From Tricholoma matsutake (taxonomy: Eukaryota; Basidiomycota; Agaricomycetes; Agaricales; Tricholomataceae), in assembly GCA_026075535.2 (NCBI GenBank), contig AP026543.1:1302001-1366000 (forward strand): a stretch of 64,000 bases of DNA, written 5' to 3'. The position numbers and the translations under genes were made by a program. Within the stretch, counting starts at the first letter, position 1; the number at the start of each line of letters is the position of its first letter. The notes below the pieces were generated by a model. The model saw nothing but the letters and a program-made list of their open reading frames with translations, was not told the origin of the DNA and did no database searches. This document shows positions 38,388 to 50,548 of this stretch, piece after piece.

Positions 38388-41300
38388 TTACCCCCTCTCT
38401 AAGATGCATTGCCCTGATGCATTCAAAATTGCATACAACCAAAGTCAGTGACTTGAATGTGACGCGGTGCAGCAGTGTGCTGTTGGTGGAATTCCTTGAC
38501 TAACCGAGGGGCATTCACATTGGACTCTTTGACCCATGAGTTCTCCTCATACCCATAACCCTTCCAATGCACCAAATACTGGAGTTTTCCTCGATGCAAC
38601 TAGCTGTCCAAGATTGACTCAACTTCATATTGGGGTTCTCCCTTGATCACTGTAGGCAGTGGTGGTGGGTATGAATGGCATCCCAGGAATGGATCTGGGG
38701 GAGCTGGAAGGAGTTTGACGACATGGATGACTGGGTGGAGTCTGGACATGGAGGCTGGGAGGCATAGACAATAGTCATGTGTTCCAACACACTTGATGAT
38801 GGGGAAAGGTCCCAGGAAGCAATGAGTGAGTTTCTTGGATGGACGCATAGTGGAGATGTCACTGGAGTCAAGATAAACTCAATCACCAACCTTGTACTGA
38901 GGGGTCAGAGAATGGTGTTGGTTGTAAAAGCATGCCATGTCATCCTTTGCCTTTGCCTCCTCCAAGCTATCCCACACGCATTCTGTGAACTCATTCACCA
39001 TCTCAATGTGTGAGGGAGTTTGGTGAGGTTCAAATCCCATGCATGGATGTTGTCCAGTGTCTAAGAGGAAAGGGGTCTGTTGAGTGGAAGCATGGACATG
39101 GTTGTTGTATCCAAACTCATCCCAATTGTCCTGGCATTCATTGACAAAGATGCGGATGTACTGCTCTAGTTCCTGGTAGTCTGGCCATTGGTTTGTGGGT
39201 GATAAGCAGTCAAAGCAAGGAGTTTGATCCCCAGAAGTTGGTACAGCTTGCGAGTGAACTCTGCCATGAGCTGAGGGCCATGATCAGAGAGGAAAGCACC
39301 AGGAAGTCCATGTAATTTCCACACATGGTGGAGGTAGAGTTGGGTGGCACCCAGGGCACTGACAGTGGTGTGAGTGGGAATGAAGTGAGCATGTTTTCCC
39401 ACTGAATCAACTGTGCACATCACCGCATCAAACCCATTTGACTCTGGCAACTCACTACAAAGTCGATGCTGACAACATCCCAATGACTCTCTGGAACAGG
39501 AAGAGGGTGTAGCTTGCCAATGGGTTTGCAATGAGGAATCTTGGTGCATAAGTAAAGGTCACAAATGCAACAATACTGACCAATGAGCCATGACATTTGT
39601 TGCCACCAATAATTCTGTGAGGTGAGCTCCAAGGTCCTCCAGCATCCAGGATGACCAGCAATCTGTGAGTCATGGTGTTGGGATATGATGTGCTGGCAAA
39701 GGTCTGGGTCATTGGGGACGTAGATGCGATCCCTAAAATATAACAAGTCCTCTTTTTCAGCCCACTCTGCTGCATGCAAGGAAAGGGTGGATCCCTTCTT
39801 CAGTTCTTTAACAGCTCGGGCAACAACATCCTCATGTAAACTGCTACAGTTTGCATGACCAATGTCATGCAGGATGTCCCACTCCTCACCCTGGGGTGCG
39901 ATGCCTTCCAGTGCCTGAATGGTGAACAGGTCTGGCTGCAACAACACAATTTTTTGGTTGTCATCGCTGCCATCCCCATGGTCTGCATGTCAGGAGAAGG
40001 CATTGGTCTTCCCCATGCTGCAACCCAGATGGTGGTGCAAAGAGAAGTCAAATCTGGATAGATACAGGGACCAACAAGCTTGACAATGGTTCAATTTCTT
40101 GGCCATCATAAAGTACTCGAGATTCTTGTGATCCATCCAAATTTCCACCTTGTGTTGGGCACCCTCAAGGAAGTGTCTGCACACCTCAAGTGCATGCATT
40201 ATCGCCAACATTTCCTTGTCATGGATCTCGTAGTTTCACTCTACAGCACTAAGGCTTTTGGAGTAGAACACAACAGGATGCCACTTCTGGTCCTCCGGAG
40301 ACTGCTAAGACAACATGGCACCTGTCACAAAGTCAGAACTGTTGGCTTCTACACAAAAAGGATGTGAATCATCAGCAAAGGTAAGAATTGGAGTGGAAGT
40401 GACCTTCTCCTTAAGCTTTTTGAATGCCTCCAGTTGTGCATTATCCCACCTCCATGCCTCCTTTCCTGTCAAGTCAAACAGTGGTCGTGCATGATGTGAG
40501 AAATCCTTGATAAAATGCTGATAGAAATTGATGAAGCCCAGGAAAGACTGCAGCTCTTTCTTGTTTGTGGGCATCGGCCAAACCGTGACCCTGTTCACCT
40601 TGATAGGATCCATCTCCACCTGACCCTCTGAGATAATCAGGCCAAGGTACTCGATCTTGGTCTTCTCAAACTTGCACTTGTCCTGATGAAGGTAGAGTTT
40701 GTACTGTCAAAGCCATTCTAGGACAAGGTGTGTGATGCAATGGTGCTCTTCAACCGTGCAAGTGAAGATGAGGATGTCATCAAGATAGATGCAAACAATG
40801 CCTTCGAGGGTGAGGTCGTGGAAAATGTTGTTCATCATGGTCTGAAAGGTGGCAGGACTATTAGTAAGGCCAAAGAACATGACAAGCGGTTCAAAAAGAC
40901 CATGGTTGGTACAAAAGGCTGCCTTCCACTCATCTCCCTCCTTTATCCTCATATTATTGTAGCCCCAATGGATATTGAGCTTGGTGAAGTATTGGGCTCC
41001 ACAGAGCTGGTTCATGAGTTCAGAGATGAGAGGTAATAGGTAGCAATTTTTGACTGTAGTCTTGAACCAGTCAAAGTGAGCCATCCTTCTTCTTGACAAA
41101 GACAAAGGGAGAGGCCATGGGTGGCTTTGATGGTTGAATACATCCAGAGGCCAGGTGCTCATCAATGAACTGGTCAAGCTGTCGCTGTTCTTCAGGAGAG
41201 AGAGGGTTTGATCATGTGATCCCATGGCTTGCATGCAGGGAGAGAGTTGAACGATTCCTTGGAGAACACATCCCTGAACTCATGGAGATGAGAAAGCAAG

Positions 41301-42160
41301 GAATTAGTAGAGGATTTAGCAGCATTGTTTTTGTGGAAGGCCTTCGTGAGGCATTGGGATATGTGTAATGTAGCACACACCTCATGCAATGGACGAATCA
41401 TAGTGTAGAATATCTGATCACCTTCCTCCACTTCCTCTGGCTCCTCATCATCATCATCTGAGTCCGGCATCAGATCAGGAACCCCTTCTAACTCCACTTC
41501 AGGTATAGGCAGGGGTCCAGCACAACACTTCTGAGTACATTGTATCATGGCCCTCTGTCCACAATGTTCTTGCCTGGCTTCCATAAAACAAGTACAACAG
41601 TGGGATGGACATTGGCTCATGTTAACCTCCCCGGTATGCCAGTTGACCTCTGGGTTATGGTCTTGAAGCCATGGATAGCCCAAAATTACCTTCTGCTTTC
41701 CTAATTGAGTGACAGCAAAAAGGGCATGCTCACTATGATCTTTGTAATGGAGGAGACCAGGTCTACAACCTCTCGGATGGCACCGGCTTTGTTTGGGGAA
41801 CCATCCACATTATAAACAGGTATCAGACATGAGAGTGAGTGAGTATTCAGGCAATGTTGTTGTGTGAGATGGGCATCGATGAAGAGACCGGTCGCACCAG
41901 AGTCCAGTGTCAGTAGTCTGCAGTTTGATTGCTAGGTTCAAGGAATGTGTAGAGGGAGTGGATGCAACAATATATTTGCGTGGTAGTTATGCTCCCATGA
42001 TTTAATCTTGGGGTGTGGAGCAGAGGGAGAGATGGGAAGAGCAGGTACATCTTCAGCCAATGGTCAGAGAGGGGAACAGTCACAGAAATAGATTCATTCT
42101 CTGGGGATTCAACTGACAAGACTTCAAAGTGGTTATGGACAGGCAGTGAGGGTGTACAAT
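38388..42160 (-). pseudogene. G2 gypsy pol (decayed)
   Basis: Reading from 42160 down on the minus strand: protease region (GYPWLQDHNPEVNWHTGEV), acidic linker (PDLMPDSDDDDEEPEEVEEG), RT with a 175-residue frame including [11 protein letters not shown], RNase H, integrase zinc region (IAGHPGCWRTLELTSQNYWW) and integrase core (CTVDSVGKHAHFIPTH, LSDHGPQLMAEF). The chromodomain start (PQYEVESILDS) follows. At least ten interruptions are visible. Comparison with G3 shows loss of CpG sites throughout and several small deletions (for example before 39182 and near 41050 and 41210). Confidence 0.9.
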
Positions 42161-42540
42161 TCACTTGCTGTGAATAGAAAAATCCTGCTCCTCTACAACT
42201 TCTGACTTGATCTCCTCTGCAACCTGATCCTTTGCTTCCTCGACATCTATAAGCACCAACAAGTCTTGGAGGAGTTCATCTTGCCCCTCGGGGGTGAGCA
42301 TGTGGATATCCTGATGATGGGGACACGCTCCAGCCCTGTGCCCAGTTTCCCCACAGTGGTAGCAGAGATCCAACCTACATGCACAGCTGCAGGCCACATC
42401 AACATCCATTGGTACTGGGACATTGAGGGCTGGTGTGGGAGTCTGATGAACAGGAATGGGGTTAAGGCGGGGAAGGGTTCAATTGAAGGTGTAGGGCGCA
42501 TGAGTGGTAGTTGGAGCACAGAATGTGTAAATTTGAATAT
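42161..42540 (-). pseudogene. G2 gypsy gag C-terminus with CCHC zinc knuckle
   Basis: The frame contains LDLCYHCGETGHRAGACPHH, a perfect C-x2-C-x4-H-x4-C knuckle. It then continues LTPEGQDELLQDLLVLIDVE and ends SEVVEEQDFSIHSK. The last part is found again in G3 at 53901-54014 just before pol. Upstream of about 42540 the match to gypsy ends; neither the rest of gag nor a 5' LTR was found, so G2 is 5'-truncated. Confidence 0.8.
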
Positions 42541-43384
42541 GCTTACTACAAGCCTTCAATTGTACATGAAGATTTTATCTGAGGCAACCCACTAGTTGTT
42601 GACTATACTGCCTTTTATTAAAGGTATTGAAGGGGTAAGTTGTAACTTGCATCTAGGGCAAAGCTAACTTATACTTACTTTTGTACATATATATTCTGGC
42701 CAATCAACTAGTTGTTAATTATGTCAGTTGTAACTTGCTTCTTAGACGAAGCTAATCTCAAACTCACACATTGAGCATTTTGTGACCGTTGAACCCATCC
42801 ACAGATTGTTTGCTGTGTACCTCCATAAGTTTTCTCTTCACTAATTTTTTTTGCCTGTCATGAGTCACCTTTCTTGCAAGGTATCACCTGAGAATAAGTT
42901 GTATCATCCATTTCACAACATGTGCAAACTCTGGTCATAGTCTGGGTATTTTGTATTTTTAGACTGGAATCATGAACACCATCTGGAATCTTATAAAGAT
43001 GTCAAGGATACCTTTTATAATTGGTGGTTGAGTGACAGTTGTAACTAACTTGAACTGTCCTTTTGGCAGGTGCTGTAAGACATTACTAGCCTATAGATGT
43101 CATAGACCTATTCATGTGCTAAGGCAGACAGCCATAAGCAAGGTTTCCACCATCACTTGTGCCTAGTCATGTATGATGTGTGGTAATGTTTTCACTTTGG
43201 TTGAAACACTAGCATGAATTGAAGATTTCATGAATATCATTAGTCAAATTCAGATTTTAAGTTCTCAGTATTCTTTTATTTAATAGCTTGTTAACCAAGA
43301 ACAAACTAACAACTGGATACAAATCTTACATCAAATGAAAGGCAAGTGCACCTGGGTCACATTTGTCCTACTAATGGAAATCTG
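42541..43384. other. Unassigned sequence
   Basis: No gene. The motifs GTAACTTGC..TAG.CGAAGCTAA occur twice (42640 and 42730), a weak direct repeat of about 90 bp spacing. Otherwise AT-rich. Confidence 0.35.
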
Positions 43385-43691
43385 GTCACTTATTGACAAG
43401 CCCAGTGGGAATCCCCACTTCTCTTGTGGGATCCCCACCTTTTCCTTGGTATGCCCATGTGTATGTGGGTAGTCCTCATGGGAATCCCAGTCCCTTTGTG
43501 GACAAGTCCAATGGGGATCCCCACCTCCTTCATGGGACACCCAGTTCCTTTGTGGACAAGTTCAAGGGGGATCCCCACCACCTTCATGAGACACCCAGCT
43601 CCTTGTGGACAAGTCCAAAAGGGGTTCCCACCCCATACTGGGACACCCATGTATCTGTGGGTAGTCCTCATGGGAATCCCAGTTTGTTTGT
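43385..43691. repeat. Minisatellite, left part (GGATCCCCACC / GGACAAGTCCAA)
   Basis: Units of about 55-65 bp contain GGGATCCCCACC, CATGGGACACCCAGTTCC and TTTGTGGACAAGTCCAA. It continues at 47390-47530, beyond the 3.7-kb insertion. In the plus strand it can be read as Pro/Gly-rich frames, but no start or splice context supports a gene. Confidence 0.8.
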
Positions 43692-44849
43692 GCACATAGG
43701 TAAGCTACATTGTATCGAAGGATACGGGTTCAATGGATGCTGTCGAACTCACTATATAAAGTCACTATACTATATTAACCAATGACTACATTGTACACTG
43801 ATTACTATACCTTACAATAGACATGCATTAGGAATGTAATACAGACATTAGTAATGTTTGAAATGCAACGGGCACAGACACGGCCATGGGCACGGCCATG
43901 GACATGGGGACGGCCTTGTATATCTGTTTTGATGTATGCCATTGAGCTATAGACATGCATTAGGAATGTAATACATACATTAGTAACATTTGAAATGCAA
44001 TGGGCACAGACATGGCGATGGATATGGACACCACCACTGACACAGCCACTGACACAGCCACAGGAATGGCCATGGACATGGAGATGGACACAGGGTTGGC
44101 CTTGTATAGCTGTTACAATGTATGCCGTTGAACTAAGGCCGCTCCCATGTCTCTGGCCGCTCCTGTGTCCATGCCACTCCCGTTTCTCTGTCTGCTCCCA
44201 TTTCTCTGATTATTATACCTTACAATTGACATGCATTAGGAGTGTAATACAGACATTAGTAACATTTGAAATGCAATGCACACAGACATGGCCATGGCCA
44301 TGGACACAGGGACAGCCTTGTATATCTGTTTCAATGTATGCCATCAAACTAAGGCCACTCCCATGTCTCTGGCCGCTCCCATTTCTCCATCTGCTCCTGT
44401 TTCTCTGATTATTATACCTTACAATCGACATGCATTAGGAGTGTAATACAGACATTAGTAACATTTGAAATGCAATGCGCACATACATGGCCACGGCCAC
44501 GGACATGGACATGGGGATGGACATGGGGATGGCCTTGTATATCTGTTTCAATGTATGCCATTGAACTAAGGCCACTGCTGTATCCTGGCCACTCCTGTTT
44601 CTTTTGTCCACTCCTGTTTCTCTGATTATTATACCTTACAATAGACATGCATTAGAAGTGTAATACAGACATTAGTAACATTTGACATGCAATGGGCATA
44701 GACACAGCCATGGCCATGGACACAGACATGGCCACAGGGACAGCCAGGGCATTGCCATCAGGCACAGACATGGGAATGGGCAATATTAACCTATGCATAC
44801 TATTGTCTGTACACATTGTATATCTGTTTCAATGTATGCTGTCGAACTA

Positions 44850-44960
44850 AGGCCGCTCCTGTTTCTCTGTCTGCTCCTGTTTCTCTGTCTGCTCCTGTTT
44901 CTCTGTCTGCTACTGTTTCTCTGTCTGCTCCTGTTTTTCTGTCTGCTCCTGTTTCTCTGA
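44850..44960. repeat. 18-bp tandem repeat CTGCTCCTGTTTCTCTGT
   Basis: Six near-identical 18-bp units. The inverse (AGCAGACAGAGAAATGGG) is repeated about ten times at 45895-46070 on the other arm. The lengths differ, as expected for slippage after arm formation. Confidence 0.9.
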
Positions 44961-45466
44961 TTATTATACCTTACAATGGACATGGATTAGGAATGTAATA
45001 CAGACATTAGTAAAGTTTGAAATGCAATTGGCACAGACACAGCCATGGCCACAGGGATGGCCAGGGCATTGCCATCAGGCATGGACATGGGAATGGGCAA
45101 TATTAACCTATGCATACTATTGACTATACATATTGTATATCTGTTTCGATGGATGCCATCAAACTCACTATATATCTGTACATACTCTATTAATTAACCA
45201 ATGACTACTACTTTACTTGCTGTACAATACAGATAGATGTGCATTAAGCACATTGTACAGACATTAGTAACATTTTTAATGCAATTGGAGGGGAAGCGGA
45301 TGGGTACAGGTATGGGAATGGGAATGGGGAAGTGGGATTGACATTGGGGCTTGACAGGACCACAAAAACAATGATATTACTACAATGATGTGCATTAAGA
45401 ACAGAATACAGACAAAAGCTACATAGATGTATATATAATGAGTAAGGTATTGATTATCCTTCCACA

Positions 45467-45890
45467 TCACTGGGAACTGGCAGGGGGATTGTCCATAGCA
45501 TCTGAGTGGGATGACGGCATAATCTTTGAGAACCTCCTTTTGAATGATTTCAACTTATTTTCAACCCTTTCCTTCAAAGTGGCATATGTTCTCAATGTTA
45601 TATCTTGTTGTTTGAGCTTCTCCACCTCCGCCATGTACAGACAATGACTGGCATCCTTGTACGATGTGCCAAGCTGGTCTTGAAGAGCCTTCACTTCAGC
45701 ATGGCAGCTCAACAACTCCCTGTCTGTCAAGTCCTGCAACAGGAAGAACTAATGTAGAAATGCAAATGAGGATGACACTTACTGGATCAGCAGGTAGGGT
45801 GAGCTGGTTATGGGCCACCAGGTAGGATGGCTGAGCTGTCATGTTCCCAGACTGCAAATTGATCATAATGTCAGTTGGGATAGACAAGAC
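45467..45890 (-). CDS. Small two-exon ORF carried between the inverted arms
   Basis: The minus strand shows an acceptor (CAATTTGCAG near 45856), exon 1 with MTAQPSYLVAHNQLTLPADP, then an intron of about 50 bp (GTAAGTGTCATCC to CTGTTGCAG). Exon 2 is DLTDRELLSCHAEVKALQDQ..SYKDASHCLYMAEVEKLKQQ..ENKLKSFKRRFSKI, ending SSQ with a stop near 45467. The Leu/Lys/Glu pattern suggests a coiled coil. I do not recognise the family. It is probably the 3' end of a longer gene, since an upstream exon is implied. It is the only coding-like sequence in the 3.7-kb element. Confidence 0.45.
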
Positions 45891-45894
45891 ATGG

Positions 45895-46070
45895 GAGCAG
45901 ACAGAGAACTGGGAGCAGACAGAGAAATGGGAGTGGACAGAGAAATGGGAGCAGACAGAGAAATGGGAGCAGACAGAGAAATGGGAGCAGACAGAGAAAT
46001 GGGAGTGGAGAGAGAAATGGGAGCAGACAGAGAAATGGGAGTGGAGAGAGAAATGGGAGTGGCCAGGATA
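45895..46070. repeat. 18-bp tandem repeat GAGCAGACAGAGAAATGG
   Basis: About ten units, with GTGGA and GAGCA variants alternating. This is the inverted counterpart of 44850-44960. It stays open in several frames only because the unit length is a multiple of three. Confidence 0.9.
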
Positions 46071-47389
46071 TGGCAGCAGCCTTAGTTTGATGGCATTCAT
46101 CAAAACAGATATACAATGTGTACAGTGAATAGTATGCATAGGTTAATATTGCCCATTCCCATGTCTGTGCCCAAAGGTGATGCCCTGGCCAGCCCCATGG
46201 TCATGGCTGTGTCTGTGCCCATTGCATTTCAAATGTTACTAATGTCTGTATTACACTCCTAATGCAGGTCTATTGTAAGGTATAATAATCAGAGAAACAG
46301 GAGCAGACAGAGAAATGGGAGCGGCCACAAAAAGGGAGTGGCCAGAGACATGGGAGCATCCAGAGACACGGGAGTGGCCTTAGTTCGATGGCATACATTG
46401 AAACAGATATCCAAGGCCATCCCCATGTCCATCCCCATGTCTGTGCACATTGCATTTCAAATGTTACTAATGTCTGTATTACACTCCTAATGCATGTCAA
46501 TTGTAAGGTATAATAATCAGAGAAACAGGAGTGGACAGAGAAACAGGAGCGGCCAGAGACACAGGATCAGCCAGAGACATGGAAGCGGCCTTAGTTCAAC
46601 AGCATACATTGAAACAGCTATACAAGGCTGACCCCCATGTCCATGGCTGTTCACATGGCCATGTCAGTGGCTGTGTCATTGGCTGTGTCCATATCCGTGG
46701 CCATGTCTGTGCCCATTGCATTTCAAATTTTACTAATGTATGTATTACATTCCTAATGCATGTCTATAGTTCAACAGCATACATCAAAACAGATATACAA
46801 GGCCATCCCCATGTCCATGGCTGCTCCTGTGCCCACTCCCATGCCCGTGTCAGTGGCTGTGTCCATGGCTGTGTCTGTATCCGTGGCCAGGTCTGTGCCC
46901 ATTGCATTTCAAATGTTACTAATGTCTGTATTACATTCCTAATGCATGTCTATAGTTTGATGGCATACATCAAAACAGATATACAAGGCCGTCCCCATGT
47001 CTGTGGCCACTCCTGTGCCAGTGGCTGTGTCCGTATCCATGGCCAGGTCTGTGCCTGTTGCATTTCAAATGTTACTAATGTCTGTATTACATTCCTAATG
47101 CATGTCTACAGTTCAACGGCATACATCAAAACAGATATACAAGGCCATCCCCATGTCCGTGGCTGCTCCCATGCCCATTGCATTTCAGAAATTACTAATG
47201 TCTGTATTACATTCCTAATGCATGTCTATTGTAAGGTATAGTAATCAGTGTACAATGTAGTTGTTGGTTAATATAGTATAGTGACTTTATATAGTGAGTT
47301 CAACAGCATCCATCAAACCCGTATCATTCGATACAATGTATGCATTCAATAGGTCATATCATTTGATACAATGTAGCTTACCTATGTGC

Positions 47390-47530
47390 TTTGTGGACAT
47401 GTCCAATGGGAATCCCCACCTCCTCCATGGGACACCCAGTTCCTTGTGGACAAGTCCAACAGGGATCCCCACCTCACACTGGGACACTCAACAAGTCCAA
47501 TGGGATCCCCATCCCCTCCATGGGACACCC
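47390..47530. repeat. Minisatellite, right part
   Basis: TTTGTGGACATGTCCAATGG continues the unit broken at 43691. Three further units contain GATCCCCACC and GGGACACCC. Joining the two sides at TTTGT restores a normal unit. Confidence 0.8.
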
Positions 47531-47594
47531 TGCCAAGAAAAGACTTATATATGTCATCAAATTAACAAGAAGTAACAAAAATAAAATAGAATAA

Positions 47595-47909
47595 CTAGCA
47601 TATAGGCGGTTGAAACACTTCACGATATGCATCTGCATGATCAATAGCATCTAAGGTTTCAAACAATTCTGTTTCCCACTCATTGTCCCCTACTGGAAAG
47701 TTATCCTCCACAATGCAATCATCATCCTCAATACCACCTTCAACAGCTGTTACAAATTTTGTTATCGTAACCCAGGATGACCAGATGTATGCTGGCAAGG
47801 CCAGGTACTTTATTTTTCCTTCACATTTGACTTGACTCATTCTGATGGGAGATGCTTTGACGCCTGACTCCCACCATTTGACATGCTGTGCCACAGCATT
47901 CCTTGACAT
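47595..47909 (-). CDS. Unrecognised ORF fragment
   Basis: A 104-codon frame reading AVAQHVKWWESGVKASPIR, VKCEGKIKYLALPAYIWSSW, then an acidic tail with DNFPVGDNEWETELFETLD and ending AYREVFQPPIC. The sequence is of normal complexity and has a clean stop, so it looks like the C-terminus of a real protein. I cannot assign it. The Gypsy-B 5' region abuts its upstream side. Confidence 0.4.
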   Translation of the reverse strand: MSRNAVAQHVKWWESGVKASPIRMSQVKCEGKIKYLALPAYIWSSWVTITKFVTAVEGGIEDDDCIVEDNFPVGDNEWETELFETLDAIDHADAYREVFQPPIC

Positions 47910-48654
47910 CGGACCCTTGACATCGGATCCTTGACATCAGATGCCTCATGCTTGGCATGAGGCTTATCGTTCTATTGTTCTTTCTATTATTACTTGACAA
48001 GGATCTCGTATTCTGATTGGACAATAGACATCTCTGAACTGTATATAAGCTACAGTAATACTGCCTGTATTCCTTAGCTTGACCTAATTCAACCAATGGT
48101 CTTAAACTCAACCAGAACACTTGACAACTTAGAAAACCTCTAAGTTGTGATAACTCAAACTTGACAGTTGGAAAGCCTCCAACTGTGATATATGAACAGA
48201 CAGTCTACTCAGAAAGCCTCTGAGTACAGATAGCTGTATCAACTTAGGAAGCACCAAGTCCCAAACAGAACCCGATACAGGAAGAAAGCCTCTTACTGCG
48301 ATAACTGATACAGTTGGAAAGCCTCCAACTGTGACATACAAAGACTAGGCTGAGTTGAGACCTATAGTCTTAACAACAGGTCAAGCTGATCTACAAAGTC
48401 CACCTACCTAGGTGCAGACACAACATCTTTCAGACAAAGCCCAGACAGACCTCTGACAGGAGCATCATCATCAGGAAGAACCCCATGGTATAGGTACCAG
48501 GGTCAATTAGTACAATACTCAGAACCAGCACAGAAGTGGTTCTCAAAGAGAACAAGAGATGAAGAACCACAGTATCTTGACGAAGAAGATTTCAGATCTT
48601 TGAACAAAAAAGAAACCCCCAGAACAAAACCCATTCTCCTTATCCAATGACAAC
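47910..48654 (+). mobile_element. Gypsy-B 5' leader, possible LTR
   Basis: Just upstream of a gag start lies a region with TTGACATC repeats (47925-47940), a TATATAAGC box near 48041, and then tandem units of GAAAGCCTCCAACTGTGA (about 48110-48345). This is what an LTR promoter and long leader would look like. No second copy exists in the window, so the LTR ends cannot be fixed. Confidence 0.5.
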
Positions 48655-49495
48655 ATGTCTACTGAACCCACCAAATCACCCAAGGAAATCAGAATCTGAA
48701 CCCCATCTGACTTCACAGGGGACCGAACTAGAACTGCGAAGTTCTTACAAGAAGTGAAACTCTATTTGAGAGTGAACCATGGAATCTATGACACCAATGA
48801 GAAGAAGATCATCTTCACATTGTCCTTCATGAATGGAGGAACTGCCACACCCTGGGCACAGACATGGGCAGAGAAGGAAGACCTAGGAACCTGGTCAACC
48901 TTTGAATTGGTGCTCAAGACAGTGTTCATGCCGATCAACAAAGCTGGCAGAGCCAGGACAGAGATGAAGACATTGAAGCAGGGACAGGACCTGGAGGACT
49001 TTCCAAATCCTGTGAGAGAAGGTGGGAATCAATGATGACACCACCCTTATCAAACTCTTTATGGATGGGTTGAACCCCAAGCTCCTCGAAAGAGTTTTCA
49101 ACATGGAAACAATCCCTACGACCTTGGAAGGAATGATCAATGCTGCCTCCAAGTATGATGGACAGTGGAGGAGAGCAAAAGCCATAGCAGGAAAAGCACA
49201 GGAAGCTTTGGCAAAAAGGCTGCTGAGCTCTAAAACAAAAGAGAGCCCACTCAAGATCAACCAACTCTCCTACCAGGAGAGGATTGAACATATGAAGAAG
49301 GGACTATGCTTTGTGTGCCACCAGCCAGGACACAGAGCAACCGAACACAAGAAAGGGGAAACAAGGACCGAGAACTGGTCATTCCCAAAGAAGAAAAGCA
49401 AGGAAGCCTACTCGAAGATCTGGGTGATCATGAAAGAACTCAATGAAGAAGAAAAGGGGAAGGCCCTCACTGTGATAGAGGATGCGGGTTTTTAA
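48655..49495 (+). pseudogene. Gypsy-B gag with altered zinc knuckle
   Basis: ATG at 48655 (MSTEPTKSPKEIRI), an in-frame TGA at 48697-48699, then the capsid-like part TPSDFTGDRTRTAKFLQEVK and TWSTFELVLKTVFMP. Near 49015 the frame shifts, then INDDTTLIKLFMDGLNPKLL and the knuckle LCFVCHQPGHRATEHKKGE. The pattern is C-x2-C-x4-H-x4-H: the last Cys of the usual CCHC is His. The region ends at TAA 49493-49495. Two inactivating changes make this copy dead as Gag. Confidence 0.8.
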
Positions 49496-49512
49496 AGAGG
49501 TGGCCTGCCTCA

Positions 49513-50024
49513 ATGCCAGGTACCACCAAACTCTCTGTCTGCTCTGTACTACTGGCCACTTTGAAGAATCAATCTATGTGTTTAGATATCAAAGTGGCAG
49601 GGTCAGGCAGAGGGAAAGCCATCAAAACCGATGCCCTGCTTGACTCAGGAGCAGGAGGAATATTCATGAGCCACAAATTTGCAGAAAGCAGTGGATTTGA
49701 GCTACCCCCCCCCCTGGAGAAAGTAATCAAGGTCAAGAACATAGATGGAACCCTGAACAAGACAGGGGAGATCTCCCACTATGCCAGGGGACTCTTGATG
49801 ATCAATGGGAGAATTTTCCCAACAATGTTCCTCATTGCAGGATTGGGGAAAGAATCAATCATCCTGGGCCTACCGTGGCTCAGAAGAATCAACCCAGTGA
49901 TTGACTGGAAAATTGAAACTTTCCAGTTCAGAATGAAGGACAAAACCTATCCTGAATTCTCATATGGGAAAGGAAGAACCCTTATTGGAAGGGTGCAAAC
50001 GGAGAAGCCCAACAATGAACATCT
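49513..50024 (+). pseudogene. Gypsy-B aspartic protease region, cut by a hAT
   Basis: The frame reads KTDALLDSGAGGIFMSHKFA (DSGA is the catalytic Asp motif), INGRIFPTMFLIAGLGKESI, then ILGLPWLRRINPVIDWK. This is the retropepsin fold of Ty3/gypsy. The reading runs into the hAT-C element at 50033 (last native residues NNEHLAW). It resumes at 52391 on the far side of the 8-bp duplication GGCATGGC. Confidence 0.85.
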
Positions 50025-50548
50025 GGCATGGCTAGTCTGGTCTGGTCTGGTTTTTTTGACCCCAAAGGGGGCAACTGCAGACCAGACCGGTTGTTCTTAT
50101 TCAACACATCTACACAATCAAGAACTGGACCGGCATAAACTGGTCCATCTCGGTTGCTTACAAGTTGCTGGACCGGTTGTAACCAGTCCAACACTGGGTC
50201 AGTCCAGACCATTTTACAACTGGTCTAGACTAGGTATATACATGCATTCTAAGGTACTAAGAGCCCCTCACAGGGCAAGGTGCCTGCAAGCGAGCATGTA
50301 GATAATGAAATAAAAGATAAAATGAAAGAAATTAGTCCCCTCCATCTCACATTTCAAGCAAGGGAGGGGGGCAGTTGTGGTGAGGGTTGGCATTGGCAGT
50401 TGGCATTGTGTTGTCTGTCATTGTTGGCACTGGCACTGGTGTTGGTTCTGGTGCTGGAATTGCATCATTGTCGGCATTGGTGTCCATCATTGTGGGTGCT
50501 TGGATTGGTGTTGGCATTGTCCATTGTCATGGGCCCTGGTGTTAGTGT

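Larger units (their letters stand above)
43692..47389. mobile_element. 3.7-kb element with minisatellite-filled inverted arms
   Basis: The ends are GCACATAGGTAAGCTACATT and its exact inverse. TTTGT flanks both sides (43687-43691, 47390-47394), a 5-bp target duplication in the minisatellite. The inverted arms are long (about 1.4-1.6 kb each) but contain different numbers of repeats: a unit of about 190 bp with ATGCATTAGGAATGTAATAC, ACATTTGAAATGCAATGGGC and GGCCATGGACATGG, plus CTGCTCC/GTTTCTCTGT runs. A small two-exon gene lies between the arms. I see no transposase and cannot assign a superfamily. Confidence 0.7.

Noticed and set aside
43393..43785. Pro/Gly-rich ORFs over the GGATCCCCACC minisatellite.
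   Set aside because: Open in several frames on both strands, interrupted by a transposon, and no conserved start.
45895..46070. Open frames over the GAGCAGACAGAGAAATGG repeat as repetitive proteins.
   Set aside because: The 18-bp unit keeps several frames open by arithmetic; no splice or start context supports translation.
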